A stretch of DNA of 64,000 nucleotides from Pseudomonas farris. GTDB taxonomy: Bacteria; Pseudomonadota; Gammaproteobacteria; Pseudomonadales; Pseudomonadaceae. Positions 45,272-54,875 of the stretch are shown here, piece after piece. Positions within the stretch are counted from its first letter, which is position 1. Each line of letters begins with the position of its first letter. The position numbers and the translations under genes are program-made. The stretch spans positions 310,001 to 374,000 of the forward strand of contig NZ_JAHSTV010000002.1 of assembly GCF_019145235.1 (NCBI RefSeq), read 5' to 3'. Under the pieces are notes generated by a model. It saw nothing but the letters and a program-made list of their open reading frames with translations, searched no databases and was not told where the DNA came from.

Positions 45272-45625
45272 TCAGAGCTGGCTTATATAAGTACCAGTCC
45301 CCTTGAGGATGTTCTGCAAAGTCTCTTCCACTTCAGCCAAATCCTGCGCATCGGTGCTATGCAGGATCTCCAGCGAATCTTCGCCATCGAGCACATCGGC
45401 GTCCGCGGCGGCGATTTCGATCAGCAGGCGGTCAGGGCTTAAGGTGACTTTCACACCGTTGAGGGCCGAAGGCTTGTCGTGGAAGATGATCTCCAGCTCA
45501 TCCTCGTCCGGAAAGCGGCTCATCAGGAACATTTCGCCCTCGGCGCTGGTGCAGCAGAGCATGGCCAAGTTGTCTTCTTCTTCGTCGCACGGATTGACGA
45601 TCAAGAGGTCAGTTGTCATTTGCAT
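45272..45625 (-). CDS. Acidic hypothetical protein (117 aa)
   Basis: A 117-residue, very acidic cytoplasmic protein (NPCDEEEDNLAML, RFPDEDELEIIF, ADADVLDGEDSLEIL) with no named domain. AGGA about seven bases before ATG 45625 sets the start. A protein of this kind between gdhB and moxR is, from memory, conserved in Pseudomonas. It is divergent from gdhB. Confidence 0.7.
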   Translation of the reverse strand: MQMTTDLLIVNPCDEEEDNLAMLCCTSAEGEMFLMSRFPDEDELEIIFHDKPSALNGVKVTLSPDRLLIEIAAADADVLDGEDSLEILHSTDAQDLAEVEETLQNILKGTGTYISQL

Positions 45626-46127
45626 GGGAAAATCCTGGCTCGGCGAGCGTGGTGAACGTAACAAAAGGCAATTCTGCCAGCCTCGGGGAATTTCTGCTCG
45701 GCTGAGTGTCAGAAGATGTGTCGTGAACATTCGGGGTGTTACTGGTCATTTTTGGCACGCATGTACCGCAAAACCGGGCATAAAGCGCCCGTTTTGCTGC
45801 GCGGCTGCTAGTGTTGTTCAAGGCACATGCCGCGAGTTGCGTGCCGATGACCGAATATGTCGCAGCGCTGCAAGCACGGCCCTTGCCGCACTCGTTAAGC
45901 TGCGCAACGGATGAGCACCCGTAAAGGCATTGCCTGTTGCCCTGGCAGTCGTTTTTGCAGATGCCCATTCTTGGAAGGTGAATGTGACCTGAGTGTCTCG
46001 TCCAGCTTCACCCACCTGTCATCCTGTTTCCTCTGCCCGAGAATCAGGAACAGGGTGACGGGATTGCCCCGAAAGGGGTTTGCACGCGACGCTTCCATCA
46101 ATAACAAGCCCAAGCGGAGTACCACAG
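45626..46127. other. 502-bp divergent intergenic region between the acidic-protein gene and gdhB
   Basis: No convincing gene. It contains scattered GC-rich hairpins (for example around GGGCATAAAGCGCCCG near 45776-45792) and the gdhB ribosome site GCGGAG near 46114. It probably holds the gdhB promoter and operator, which I cannot place. Confidence 0.5.
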
Positions 46128-49100
46128 ATGGCGTTCTTCACCGCAGCCAGCAAAGCCGACTTCCAGCACCAACTGCAAGCGGCACTGGCGCAGCACATCA
46201 GTGAACAGGCACTGCCACAAGTGGCGCTGTTCGCTGAACAATTCTTCGGCATTATTTCCCTGGACGAGCTGACCCAGCGTCGGTTGTCCGACCTCGCCGG
46301 CTGCACCCTTTCTGCGTGGCGCCTGCTTGAGCGCTTCGATCACGCGCATCCGCAAGTGCGCGTCTACAACCCTGATTACGAACGCCACGGCTGGCAGTCG
46401 ACCCACACCGCGGTCGAAGTGCTGCACCACGATCTGCCGTTTCTGGTGGACTCGGTGCGTACCGAGCTGAACCGTCGCGGCTACAGCATTCATACCCTGC
46501 AAACCACTGTGCTGAGCGTGCGTCGCGGCAGCAAGGGCGAGCTGCTGGAAATCTTGCCGAAAGGCACCCAGGGCGAAGGCATTCTGCAAGAATCGCTGAT
46601 GTACCTGGAAATCGACCGTTGCGCCAACACGGCCGAACTGAACGTCCTGAGCAAAGAGCTGGAGCAGGTTCTCGGTGAAGTCCGCGTCGCGGTCGCTGAT
46701 TTCGAACCGATGAAAGCCAAGGTCCAGGAGCTGATCGAAGGCATCGACAACAGCCAGTTCATCATCAACGCCGACGAAAAGTCCGAGATCAAGAGCTTCC
46801 TGGAATGGCTGGTGGGCAACCACTTCACCTTCCTGGGCTACGAAGAATTCGTAGTAGGCGAAGATCAGAACGGCGGTCACATTGAATATGACCAGAACTC
46901 GTTCCTCGGCCTGACCAAACTGCTGCGCGCCGGCCTGACCGTCGATGATCTGCGCATCGAAGACTACGCCGTGAACTACCTGCGCGAACCAACGCCACTG
47001 TCGTTCGCCAAGGCCGCACACCCAAGCCGTGTCCACCGTCCGGCGTACCCGGATTACGTGTCGATCCGCCAGATCGATGCCAATGGCAAAGTCGTCAAGG
47101 AATGCCGCTTCATGGGCCTGTACACCTCCTCGGTGTATGGCGAAAGCGTGCGGGTCATTCCTTACATCCGTCGCAAGGTCGAGATCATCGAACAGCGTTC
47201 GGGCTTCCAGGCCAAGGCTCACTTGGGCAAGGAACTGGCCCAGGTGCTTGAAGTGTTGCCGCGTGACGACTTGTTCCAGACCCCGGTGGACGAGCTGTTC
47301 ACCACCGTGATGTCGATCGTGCAGATCCAGGAACGCAACAAGATCCGCGTGTTCCTGCGCAAAGACCCGTACGGCCGTTTCTGCTACTGCCTGGCCTACG
47401 TGCCGCGCGACATCTACTCCACCGAAGTGCGCCAGAAGATCCAGCAAGTGCTGATGGATCGCCTGAAAGCCTCGGACTGCGAGTTCTGGACCTTCTTCTC
47501 CGAGTCCGTGCTGGCCCGTGTGCAACTGATTCTGCGCGTCGATCCGAAGAACCGTCTGGACATCGACCCGGTTCTGCTGGAAAAAGAAGTGGTACAGGCC
47601 TGCCGCAGCTGGCAGGACGACTACGCGAGCCTGGTGGTCGAGAGCTTCGGCGAAGCCCAAGGCACCAACGTGCTGGCCGACTTCCCGAAAGGCTTCCCCG
47701 CCGGCTACCGCGAGCGTTTCGCCGCCCACTCGGCTGTGGTCGACATGCAGCACCTGCTGAGCCTGAGCGAAAAAAATCCGCTGGTCATGAGCTTCTATCA
47801 GCCGCTGGCCCAGGTCTCCGGTCAGCGCATGCTGCACTGCAAGCTGTATCACGCCGATACGCCGCTGGCGTTGTCCGACGTGTTGCCGATCCTGGAAAAC
47901 CTCGGCCTGCGCGTGCTGGGTGAGTTCCCGTATCGCCTGCGTCACAACAATGGCCGCGAATTCTGGATTCACGATTTCGCGTTCACCGCCGCCGAAGGCC
48001 TGGAACTCGACATCCAGCAACTCAACGACACCTTGCAGGACGCTTTCGTCCACATCGTGCGTGGCGATGCCGAGAACGATGCATTCAACCGCCTGGTGCT
48101 GACCGCTGGCCTGCCATGGCGCGATGTGGCGCTGCTGCGTGCCTACGCCCGTTACATGAAGCAGATCCGCCTGGGCTTCGACCTGGGTTACATCGCCAGC
48201 ACCCTGAACAACCACACCGACATCGCTCGCGAGTTGACCCGGTTGTTCAAGACCCGTTTCTACCTGGCGCGCAAGCTGACCAGCGATGATCTGGAAGACA
48301 AGCAGCAACGCCTGGAACACGCGATTCTGACAGCTCTGGACGATGTTCAGGTGCTGAACGAAGACCGCATCCTGCGTCGCTACCTGGACCTGATCAAAGC
48401 GACCCTGCGGACCAACTTCTACCAGACCGACGCGCATGGTCAGAACAAGTCCTACTTCAGCTTCAAGTTCAACCCGCACCAGATTCCAGAGCTGCCGAAG
48501 CCGGTACCGAAGTTCGAAATCTTCGTTTATTCGCCTCGCGTTGAAGGCGTGCACCTGCGCTTCGGCAACGTAGCTCGCGGTGGTCTGCGCTGGTCCGACC
48601 GTGAAGAAGACTTCCGTACCGAAGTCCTGGGCCTGGTAAAAGCCCAGCAAGTGAAGAACTCGGTCATCGTGCCGGTGGGTGCGAAGGGCGGCTTCCTGCC
48701 GCGTCGCCTGCCACTGGGCGGCAGCCGTGACGAGATCGCGGCCGAGGGCATCGCCTGCTACCGCATCTTCATCTCGGGCCTGTTGGACATCACCGACAAC
48801 CTGAAAGACGGCGCGCTGGTACCGCCGGCCAACGTCGTGCGTCATGACGACGATGACCCGTACCTGGTGGTAGCGGCGGACAAGGGCACTGCGACCTTCT
48901 CCGACATCGCCAACGGCATCGCCATCGACTACGGCTTCTGGCTCGGCGACGCCTTTGCGTCCGGCGGCTCGGCCGGTTACGACCACAAGAAAATGGGCAT
49001 TACCGCCAAGGGCGCGTGGGTCGGCGTACAACGCCACTTCCGCGAGCGTGGCATCAATGTTCAGGAAGACAGCATCACTGTGGTGGGCGTCGGCGACATG

Positions 49101-51035
49101 GCCGGTGACGTGTTCGGTAACGGCTTGCTGATGTCCGAGAAGCTGCAACTGGTCGCTGCATTCAACCACCTGCACATCTTCATCGACCCGAACCCGGAGC
49201 CTGCCAACAGCTTCGCCGAGCGTCAGCGTCTGTTCGATCTGCCGCGTTCGGCCTGGTCGGACTACGACACCAGCATCATGTCCGAAGGCGGCGGGATCTT
49301 CTCGCGCAGCGCAAAAAGCATCGCGATTTCCCCGCAGATGAAAGAGCGCTTCGACATTCAGGCTGACAAACTGACCCCGACCGAACTGCTGAACGCCTTG
49401 CTCAAGGCACCGGTGGATCTGTTGTGGAACGGCGGTATCGGTACCTACGTGAAAGCCAGCACCGAAAGCCACGCCGATGTCGGCGACAAGGCCAACGATG
49501 CACTGCGCGTGAACGGCAACGAACTGCGCTGCAAAGTCGTGGGCGAGGGCGGTAACCTCGGTATGACTCAGCTGGGTCGTGTCGAATTCGGCCTCAATGG
49601 CGGCGGTTCCAACACCGACTTCATCGACAACGCCGGTGGTGTGGACTGCTCCGACCACGAAGTGAACATCAAGATCCTGCTGAACGAAGTGGTACACGCC
49701 GGTGACATGACCGACAAGCAACGTAACCAGTTGCTGGCGAGCATGACCGACGAAGTGGGCAACCTGGTGCTTGGCAACAACTACAAGCAGACTCAGGCCC
49801 TGTCCCTGGCGGCACGCCGTGCCTTGCCGCGGATTGCCGAATACAAGCGTCTGATGAATGATCTGGAAGGCCGCGGCAAGCTGGATCGCGCCATCGAGTT
49901 CCTGCCGGCTGAAGAGGCAATCAACGAGCGCGTCGCGGCGGGCCATGGCCTGACCCGTGCCGAGCTGTCGGTGCTGATCTCCTACAGCAAGATCGACCTC
50001 AAGGAAGCGCTGCTCAACTCCTTGGTGCCGGACGACGACTACCTGACCCGCGACATGGAAACCGCTTTCCCGCCGACGCTGGTGAGCAAGTTCTCCGCTG
50101 CCATGCGCCGTCACCGTCTGAAGCGCGAAATCGTCAGCACCCAGATCGCCAACGATCTGGTAAACCACATGGGTATCACCTTCGTTCAACGACTCAAAGA
50201 GTCGACCGGCATGAGCCCGGCGAATGTTGCGGGGGCATATGTAATAGTTCGGGATATCTTCCACCTCCCGCACTGGTTCCGGCAGATAGAAGCCCTGGAT
50301 TATCAGGTATCGGCCGACGTACAACTGGAGCTGATGGATGAGCTGATGCGTCTGGGCCGTCGCGCTACGCGCTGGTTCCTGCGCAGCCGTCGCAACGAGC
50401 AGAACGCTGCCCGTGACGTCGCACACTTCGGTCCGCACCTGGCGGCGTTGGGCCTCAAGCTCGACGAACTGCTGGAAGGCCCGACCCGCGAAGGTTGGCA
50501 GACCCGCTACCAGGCTTACGTCGCTGCTGGCGTGCCTGAGTTGCTGGCGCGCATGGTTGCAGGCACCACTCACCTGTACACCTTGCTGCCGATCATCGAA
50601 GCTTCGGATGTGACCGGCCAGAACGCAGCGGACGTGGCCAAGGCCTACTTCGCCGTGGGCAGCGCGCTGGACATCACCTGGTACCTGCAACAGATCAGCG
50701 CTCTGCCGGTTGAAAACAACTGGCAGGCCCTGGCCCGTGAAGCGTTCCGTGATGACGTCGACTGGCAACAACGTGCGATCACCATCTCCGTCCTGCAACA
50801 GGGCGACGGCACCCAGGACGTGGAAACACGCTTGGCGCTGTGGATGGAAGAGCACGAAGGCATGATCGAACGCTGGCGCGCCATGCTGGTGGAAATCCGT
50901 GCCGCCAGCGGCACCGACTACGCCATGTACGCGGTGGCCAACCGCGAACTGCTGGACCTGGCGTTGAGCGGTCAAGCGGTGGTGCCTACCACTGCCAATA
51001 TGACTGCCAGCGCCGAGCTGGAACCGGCTGCCTGA
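46128..51035 (+). CDS. gdhB: NAD-specific glutamate dehydrogenase, large (180 kDa) type
   Basis: A 1635-residue cytoplasmic enzyme that oxidatively deaminates glutamate to 2-oxoglutarate. The N-terminal half is the family's regulatory region with ACT-like segments. The catalytic GDH domain begins near residue 800: VARGGLRWSDREEDFRTEVLGL (near 815) and PVGAKGGF (near 849), with nucleotide-binding VVGVGDMAGDVFGNG near 985. In P. aeruginosa this enzyme class feeds arginine and glutamate carbon into the TCA cycle and is controlled by arginine and citrate. GCGGAG before ATG 46128; a strong terminator follows. Confidence 0.95.
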   Translation: MAFFTAASKADFQHQLQAALAQHISEQALPQVALFAEQFFGIISLDELTQRRLSDLAGCTLSAWRLLERFDHAHPQVRVYNPDYERHGWQSTHTAVEVLHHDLPFLVDSVRTELNRRGYSIHTLQTTVLSVRRGSKGELLEILPKGTQGEGILQESLMYLEIDRCANTAELNVLSKELEQVLGEVRVAVADFEPMKAKVQELIEGIDNSQFIINADEKSEIKSFLEWLVGNHFTFLGYEEFVVGEDQNGGHIEYDQNSFLGLTKLLRAGLTVDDLRIEDYAVNYLREPTPLSFAKAAHPSRVHRPAYPDYVSIRQIDANGKVVKECRFMGLYTSSVYGESVRVIPYIRRKVEIIEQRSGFQAKAHLGKELAQVLEVLPRDDLFQTPVDELFTTVMSIVQIQERNKIRVFLRKDPYGRFCYCLAYVPRDIYSTEVRQKIQQVLMDRLKASDCEFWTFFSESVLARVQLILRVDPKNRLDIDPVLLEKEVVQACRSWQDDYASLVVESFGEAQGTNVLADFPKGFPAGYRERFAAHSAVVDMQHLLSLSEKNPLVMSFYQPLAQVSGQRMLHCKLYHADTPLALSDVLPILENLGLRVLGEFPYRLRHNNGREFWIHDFAFTAAEGLELDIQQLNDTLQDAFVHIVRGDAENDAFNRLVLTAGLPWRDVALLRAYARYMKQIRLGFDLGYIASTLNNHTDIARELTRLFKTRFYLARKLTSDDLEDKQQRLEHAILTALDDVQVLNEDRILRRYLDLIKATLRTNFYQTDAHGQNKSYFSFKFNPHQIPELPKPVPKFEIFVYSPRVEGVHLRFGNVARGGLRWSDREEDFRTEVLGLVKAQQVKNSVIVPVGAKGGFLPRRLPLGGSRDEIAAEGIACYRIFISGLLDITDNLKDGALVPPANVVRHDDDDPYLVVAADKGTATFSDIANGIAIDYGFWLGDAFASGGSAGYDHKKMGITAKGAWVGVQRHFRERGINVQEDSITVVGVGDMAGDVFGNGLLMSEKLQLVAAFNHLHIFIDPNPEPANSFAERQRLFDLPRSAWSDYDTSIMSEGGGIFSRSAKSIAISPQMKERFDIQADKLTPTELLNALLKAPVDLLWNGGIGTYVKASTESHADVGDKANDALRVNGNELRCKVVGEGGNLGMTQLGRVEFGLNGGGSNTDFIDNAGGVDCSDHEVNIKILLNEVVHAGDMTDKQRNQLLASMTDEVGNLVLGNNYKQTQALSLAARRALPRIAEYKRLMNDLEGRGKLDRAIEFLPAEEAINERVAAGHGLTRAELSVLISYSKIDLKEALLNSLVPDDDYLTRDMETAFPPTLVSKFSAAMRRHRLKREIVSTQIANDLVNHMGITFVQRLKESTGMSPANVAGAYVIVRDIFHLPHWFRQIEALDYQVSADVQLELMDELMRLGRRATRWFLRSRRNEQNAARDVAHFGPHLAALGLKLDELLEGPTREGWQTRYQAYVAAGVPELLARMVAGTTHLYTLLPIIEASDVTGQNAADVAKAYFAVGSALDITWYLQQISALPVENNWQALAREAFRDDVDWQQRAITISVLQQGDGTQDVETRLALWMEEHEGMIERWRAMLVEIRAASGTDYAMYAVANRELLDLALSGQAVVPTTANMTASAELEPAA

Positions 51036-51050
51036 TAGGCGTTGAATGAA

Positions 51051-51085
51051 AAAGCCCCGTCTCGAAAGAGATGGGGCTTTTTTTT
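51051..51085 (+). terminator. Rho-independent terminator of gdhB
   Basis: Stem AAGCCCCGTCTC / GAGATGGGGCTT (one mismatch) closed by GAAA and followed by eight or more T. Confidence 0.92.
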
Positions 51086-51118
51086 GTCTGAAGGTTTTGT
51101 GGTGTCTGGTCTGGCGCT

Positions 51119-51211
51119 TTCGCGAGCAAGCCCGCTCCCACAGTGGATTTCTGTTGTGCATATATTCCACATACACCCACGTTCAAATGTGGGAGCGGGC
51201 TTGCTCGCGAA
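51119..51211. repeat. REP pair (BIME), family A
   Basis: Inverted copy 51119-51142 and direct copy 51188-51211 between gdhB and the convergent cupin gene. Confidence 0.88.
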
Positions 51212-51236
51212 GAGGCCATCAGCATCACCTCCGCGA

Positions 51237-51653
51237 TCAGTTCTCCAAAGGAATCAACACTTGCTCATCCGGGGCCAACACCATGAACACCAACAGCTTG
51301 GCGGGTTGGGTGGCACTGGCGTTTTTCGAGACCAGATGTTCCGACCCGGCCGGTTCGTACCAGAACTCGCCGGCCTTGTAGGTAATCGCTTTTTCACCTT
51401 TGACTTGCGAAATGATCTCGCCCGAAAGCACATAGGCCATCGCCGTGCCTTGGTGTTTATGGGCGATGGACGATTGGCCCGGCTCGTAATCGACTTCAAT
51501 CATCAAGGCTTTTTTACCGGGTGCATTCTTCAGCATTTGGTCCTGCAGGATGGTGACTTTTTCTGAAGGGGCAGTCTCATGGGCGAAGGCCGAGGCTGAG
51601 ACGCTAAGCGTCAGGGCGGCGAAAGGGGCAGCAAAAAAACGGAGCGCATTCAT
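51237..51653 (-). CDS. Exported cupin-domain protein
   Basis: A 138-residue protein with a signal peptide (FAAPFAALTLSVSASAFA, cleaved near residue 24) and one cupin barrel. Motif 1 is HKHQGTAMAYVLSGEI and motif 2 GEFWYEPAGSEHL, so three histidines and a glutamine or glutamate could hold a metal. Periplasmic. Substrate unknown. Stands alone between gdhB and a family B repeat. Confidence 0.83.
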   Translation of the reverse strand: MNALRFFAAPFAALTLSVSASAFAHETAPSEKVTILQDQMLKNAPGKKALMIEVDYEPGQSSIAHKHQGTAMAYVLSGEIISQVKGEKAITYKAGEFWYEPAGSEHLVSKNASATQPAKLLVFMVLAPDEQVLIPLEN

Positions 51654-51765
51654 GGTTGATTACCTGAGGTGGTGAGTCGTCAGGGACCACAGTAAGCCGC
51701 GCTATCGGGCAATCAAACGGCCAATTTTCGGGAAGGTGAGGGGACCAATCAAGCAAGTCAAAATC

Positions 51766-51870
51766 AAAAGATCGCAGCGTTCGGCAGCTCCTACAGAATT
51801 TGCGTCCGCCCGATGTTTCAAGGGTGTACGCGATTCCAATGTAGGAGCTGCGGAACGCTGCGATCTTTTG
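51766..51870. repeat. Inverted repeat pair, REP family B
   Basis: Copies at 51766-51794 and 51841-51870 (core GTAGGAGCTGCGGAACGCTG followed by CGATCTTTT). Compensating changes in both arms keep the stem paired (CGGAACG / CGTTCGG compared with CCGCAGG in the copy at 3818). Confidence 0.82.
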
Positions 51871-51878
51871 ATCTTGTT

Positions 51879-52172
51879 TTAGACGATTGGAAAGCTGTTG
51901 AAGTCGACGGCATTGGCCAGTCGGCTGTCGATCAGGCCGATAAAGCCTTGCACTTCGGGGCAGTTGAAATGCGATTGCATGGCCGCTTCCGATTGCCAGC
52001 GGGCGCTGACTGTCCAGCGGGTGTCGTCCTCGGGGCAGCGGTCGACCATATAGGAGTCACAGCCCGGAAGTTCACGCAGGGTGTCGACAATCTTTTGCAG
52101 TTGCTTACCCAGTTCGTCCGAGCGGCCGGCGGCGGCCTGCACCTTTACGGTGTTGATCACTTCGTTGGACAT
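51879..52172 (-). CDS. Antibiotic-biosynthesis-monooxygenase (ABM) fold protein
   Basis: A 97-residue ferredoxin-like dimeric barrel protein. The layout VINTVKVQAAAGRSDELGKQLQKIVD, PGCDSYMVDRCPEDDTRWTVSARWQSEAAMQSHF is typical of ABM/YgiN-type quinol or small-molecule monooxygenases and of barrel proteins without known activity. No signal peptide. Same strand as the MocR gene, 123 bp downstream of it. Confidence 0.8.
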   Translation of the reverse strand: MSNEVINTVKVQAAAGRSDELGKQLQKIVDTLRELPGCDSYMVDRCPEDDTRWTVSARWQSEAAMQSHFNCPEVQGFIGLIDSRLANAVDFNSFPIV

Positions 52173-52295
52173 TACTCACACTCCTGAATCAGGCCGGACG
52201 AATCCTGCTCATTGAGGGATAACGCCCAATCAGGATAGGCCTGCCCCCCCAGACCGCCAATAGCCAATCGCCAGATAAAGCCGCAGACCAATCCT

Positions 52296-53729
52296 TCAGC
52301 CGAGTTGCTGCAAAATGTCCCGCAAACGGTCCAGGGCGATGTCGATGTCCAGGGTTTCGATCGCGCCGAACCCCAGGAAAAGCCCGGTCCGCGGCGCTTG
52401 CTGGTAAAAAAAGCTGTCCAGTGCATAGAGCCCCACTTCGACTTTTTTTGCCAACTCGATCACCAATGGAATATCCACCGGCACCTTACACAGCACCGCC
52501 ATGTGGAACCCGGCCGTGGTCGGCACCGCTTCAAACCACGGCGAAAGGTCACCCGCCATGCGCGCCAGGATCCGTTCACGGCGCCCGGCGTAAATCGTAT
52601 GGCAGCGTCGGATGTGCTTGAGCAGACAGCCTTCGGCGATGAACTTGGCGAGCGCCCATTGGGGCAGGGTAGAGGTGTGCAAGTCGGTGAGCTGCTTGGC
52701 GCGGATCACCGCTTCGAGAATCGCCGGCGGCAAAATCGCGTAACCCAGCCGCAGCTCCGGCAACAGGGTCTTCGAGAAAGTGCCGACATAGGCGACGATG
52801 CCGCGCTCATCCAGGCTTTGCAGCGAGTCGGTGGGCCGGCCTTCGTAGCGGAATTCGCTGTCGTAATCGTCTTCGATAATGATCGCCCCCAGCTCATAGG
52901 CCCTTGCGAGCAGTGCTTCCCGGCGGGGCTGGCTCATGGGCATGCCCAAAGGGAACTGGTGGGACGGGGTGACGTAAATCAGCCGGGTGCCATCGGGAAT
53001 GTGCTCGACCTGAATGCCTTGCGCATCCACCGGCACGCCAACCACCGTCGCGCCATGGCTCCCGAACAACAGACGCGCTGGCGGGTAGCCGGGGTCTTCC
53101 ATGGCGACGAGACTGCCCGGTTGGGTCAACACCCGGGAAATCAGGTCCAGCGCCTGCTGCGCACCGTTGCACACCACCACGTCTTCGTCCTGACAATTGA
53201 CCCCGCGCGAAAACGCGATGTGCCGTGCGATCGCATTGCGCAGCGCCGGCAGGCCTTCAGGCAGGCTGTAGAAACCTTTGGAACCGGCAATCTGGCGCAA
53301 GGCATGGGAGGTGCAGCGGCGCCAATCGTCCTGCGGAAACTGGCCTTTGCTGGTGGCACCACCGATGAACTCGTAACGCAGCGAGCCTTCCAGCGTCGGG
53401 TGGCGCAAGAACGTCGGCAGGCTGCGCCAGCGTTCGATGACATCAAAACTCGCCAGCTCCGAATGGCTCTGCTTGCGGACGATTTTTGCCGGCCGGGCAT
53501 TGACGTAGGTGCCTTTGCCGATCACCCCGGTGAGGAAGTTTTCGTAGGTCAGTTGCGCATACGTGTCGGAAATGGTCTTGCGCGAAATCCCCAGTTGTTC
53601 GGCCAGCAAGCGGCTGGGCGGCAGCTGCGTCCCGGCTGTCAGGCGACCGGATTCAATGGCGTCGCGCAGTTGCCGGTACAACTGGCCTGCCAGGTCCTTG
53701 CGGCCGTTGATGACAACATGAAGTTCCAT
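52296..53729 (-). CDS. MocR-type regulator (GntR HTH fused to aminotransferase fold; PdxR-like)
   Basis: A 477-residue two-domain protein. Residues about 12-75 form a GntR winged helix (LAGQLYRQLRDAIESGRL, LPPSRLLAEQLGISRKTISDTYAQL, GKGTYV). From about residue 115 comes a fold-I aminotransferase domain with the PLP-binding lysine in TFSKTLL (Lys320) and the IIEDDYDSEF motif. Such proteins sense PLP or an amino compound. It is divergent from the AhpD-like gene across a 204-bp region, so that gene is its most likely target. Not necessarily a vitamin B6 regulator. Confidence 0.88.
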   Translation of the reverse strand: MELHVVINGRKDLAGQLYRQLRDAIESGRLTAGTQLPPSRLLAEQLGISRKTISDTYAQLTYENFLTGVIGKGTYVNARPAKIVRKQSHSELASFDVIERWRSLPTFLRHPTLEGSLRYEFIGGATSKGQFPQDDWRRCTSHALRQIAGSKGFYSLPEGLPALRNAIARHIAFSRGVNCQDEDVVVCNGAQQALDLISRVLTQPGSLVAMEDPGYPPARLLFGSHGATVVGVPVDAQGIQVEHIPDGTRLIYVTPSHQFPLGMPMSQPRREALLARAYELGAIIIEDDYDSEFRYEGRPTDSLQSLDERGIVAYVGTFSKTLLPELRLGYAILPPAILEAVIRAKQLTDLHTSTLPQWALAKFIAEGCLLKHIRRCHTIYAGRRERILARMAGDLSPWFEAVPTTAGFHMAVLCKVPVDIPLVIELAKKVEVGLYALDSFFYQQAPRTGLFLGFGAIETLDIDIALDRLRDILQQLG

Positions 53730-53933
53730 ACCGGCGGGGCTCCTGGGGCGGTTGAGGCGACTGTGCGTCGCGCCAGATTACCCGCATGAACGGCTGCGCA
53801 GAAGTTGCGTGGTCGAAAAACCTGCGATTGGCCTGTTGCCGGGCGGTCAATGGTTTTTTCGCTGAATTGGGTCTGTAACACGGGTGCATCGGTGGCTAGT
53901 GTGGAGGCACTGATTCGATCCATGAGGTCGCCC

Positions 53934-54374
53934 ATGAACGCCCGTCTTGATTACTACAGCGCATCGCCCAAAGCGATGAAAGCCATGATCGCCCTGGAGG
54001 CCTTGACCCGCGACCTGAGCATCGAACCGGCCTTGTTGCACCTGATCAAAATCCGCGCCTCGCAGCTCAATGGCTGCGCGTTCTGCACCGATATGCACTC
54101 GGTGGACGCGCGCCGCTTTGGCGAGAGCGATCGCCGGCTGTATGCAATTGTGGTCTGGCGCGACAGTAACTTCTTCAACCCTCGGGAGCGGGCGGCCCTG
54201 GCCTGGACCGAAGCGGTGACCCTGCTTTCGGAAAGCCACGTACCGGACGACGTTTACGCACTGGCCCGGGAGCAGTTCAGCGAAGGTGAACTGGTCGACC
54301 TGACGATGGCCGTCAGCACCATCAACAGCTGGAATCGGCTGGCGGTGAGCTTTCGGCAAACGCCCAGTGATTGA
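53934..54374 (+). CDS. Carboxymuconolactone decarboxylase / AhpD-like protein
   Basis: A 146-residue alkylhydroperoxidase-D-like protein. The redox motif NGCAFCTDMH (Cys48, Cys51, followed by His) is intact, which points to a peroxidase or disulfide reductase rather than true decarboxylase. GAGG seven bases before ATG 53934. Divergent from and probably controlled by the MocR regulator. Confidence 0.86.
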   Translation: MNARLDYYSASPKAMKAMIALEALTRDLSIEPALLHLIKIRASQLNGCAFCTDMHSVDARRFGESDRRLYAIVVWRDSNFFNPRERAALAWTEAVTLLSESHVPDDVYALAREQFSEGELVDLTMAVSTINSWNRLAVSFRQTPSD

Positions 54375-54412
54375 TCAATGAGGAGTGTGGCGAGGAGGCT
54401 TGCCGCAATCCA

Positions 54413-54436
54413 TGTGGGAGCGGGCTTGCTCGCGAA
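54413..54436 (+). repeat. Single REP copy, family A
   Basis: One direct copy after the AhpD-like gene without a facing partner. It marks the left edge of the lower-GC accessory stretch. From 54437 to 54875 I see no reliable gene, only the inverted repeat at 54703 and AT-rich DNA. Confidence 0.82.
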
Positions 54437-54702
54437 GAGGCCGGCCCATCCATCACAAGACCCACAGTGAGACCACTAAACAAGCACTGTTTAAACGACA
54501 CTTCCAGATGCTCCATCTCTTCGAGCGACTCAAGTGCAATTCCCGCCAACAGTATCCCACCCTCAAAATCGCGCACGAAAACGAAACCCTGAGCCGCTCC
54601 CGATCGGCACAGCGATACTAAAATCGTCTATGCCTTGACGTCACAGATAGTTGATATTTGGCCGGTTTGTTTCTGAACAGAAAAGAATGCCCCTCATGCT
54701 GT

Positions 54703-54740
54703 AAATCTGTCTACTGTCAAGTTTGACAGTAGACAGATTT
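54703..54740. repeat. Perfect inverted repeat, 18-bp arms, 2-bp spacer
   Basis: AAATCTGTCTACTGTCAA at 54703-54720 and its exact reverse complement at 54723-54740, spacer GT. It is unlike the REP families and has low GC. It could be a cruciform-forming operator, a terminator of a lost gene (T-rich on both sides) or a scar of a mobile element. It lies 135 bp before the unknown gene at 54876. Confidence 0.85.
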
Positions 54741-54875
54741 ATTGCGGTGGGCGTATCACTCGCATCGACAACGTCATTCTTGAGGTTGCTAATTGAAAAC
54801 TTTCAGATGGTGTCATGGATGCCTTTTATATTTTCAAATAAAAGGTGCGCGACTCTTCGATAGGATGAACGAAAG

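Noticed and set aside
46098..51176. Very long open frame (about 1690 codons) on the minus strand opposite gdhB
   Set aside because: It mirrors gdhB codon structure in a high-GC genome and translates to a low-complexity His/Gln/Val-rich sequence without domains; gdhB on the plus strand is unmistakable.
54322..54576. Minus-strand frame reading FEGGILLAGIALESLEEMEHLEVSF
   Set aside because: The peptide looks protein-like and could be a gene fragment, but the frame continues into a REP, has no good start and I recognise no family.
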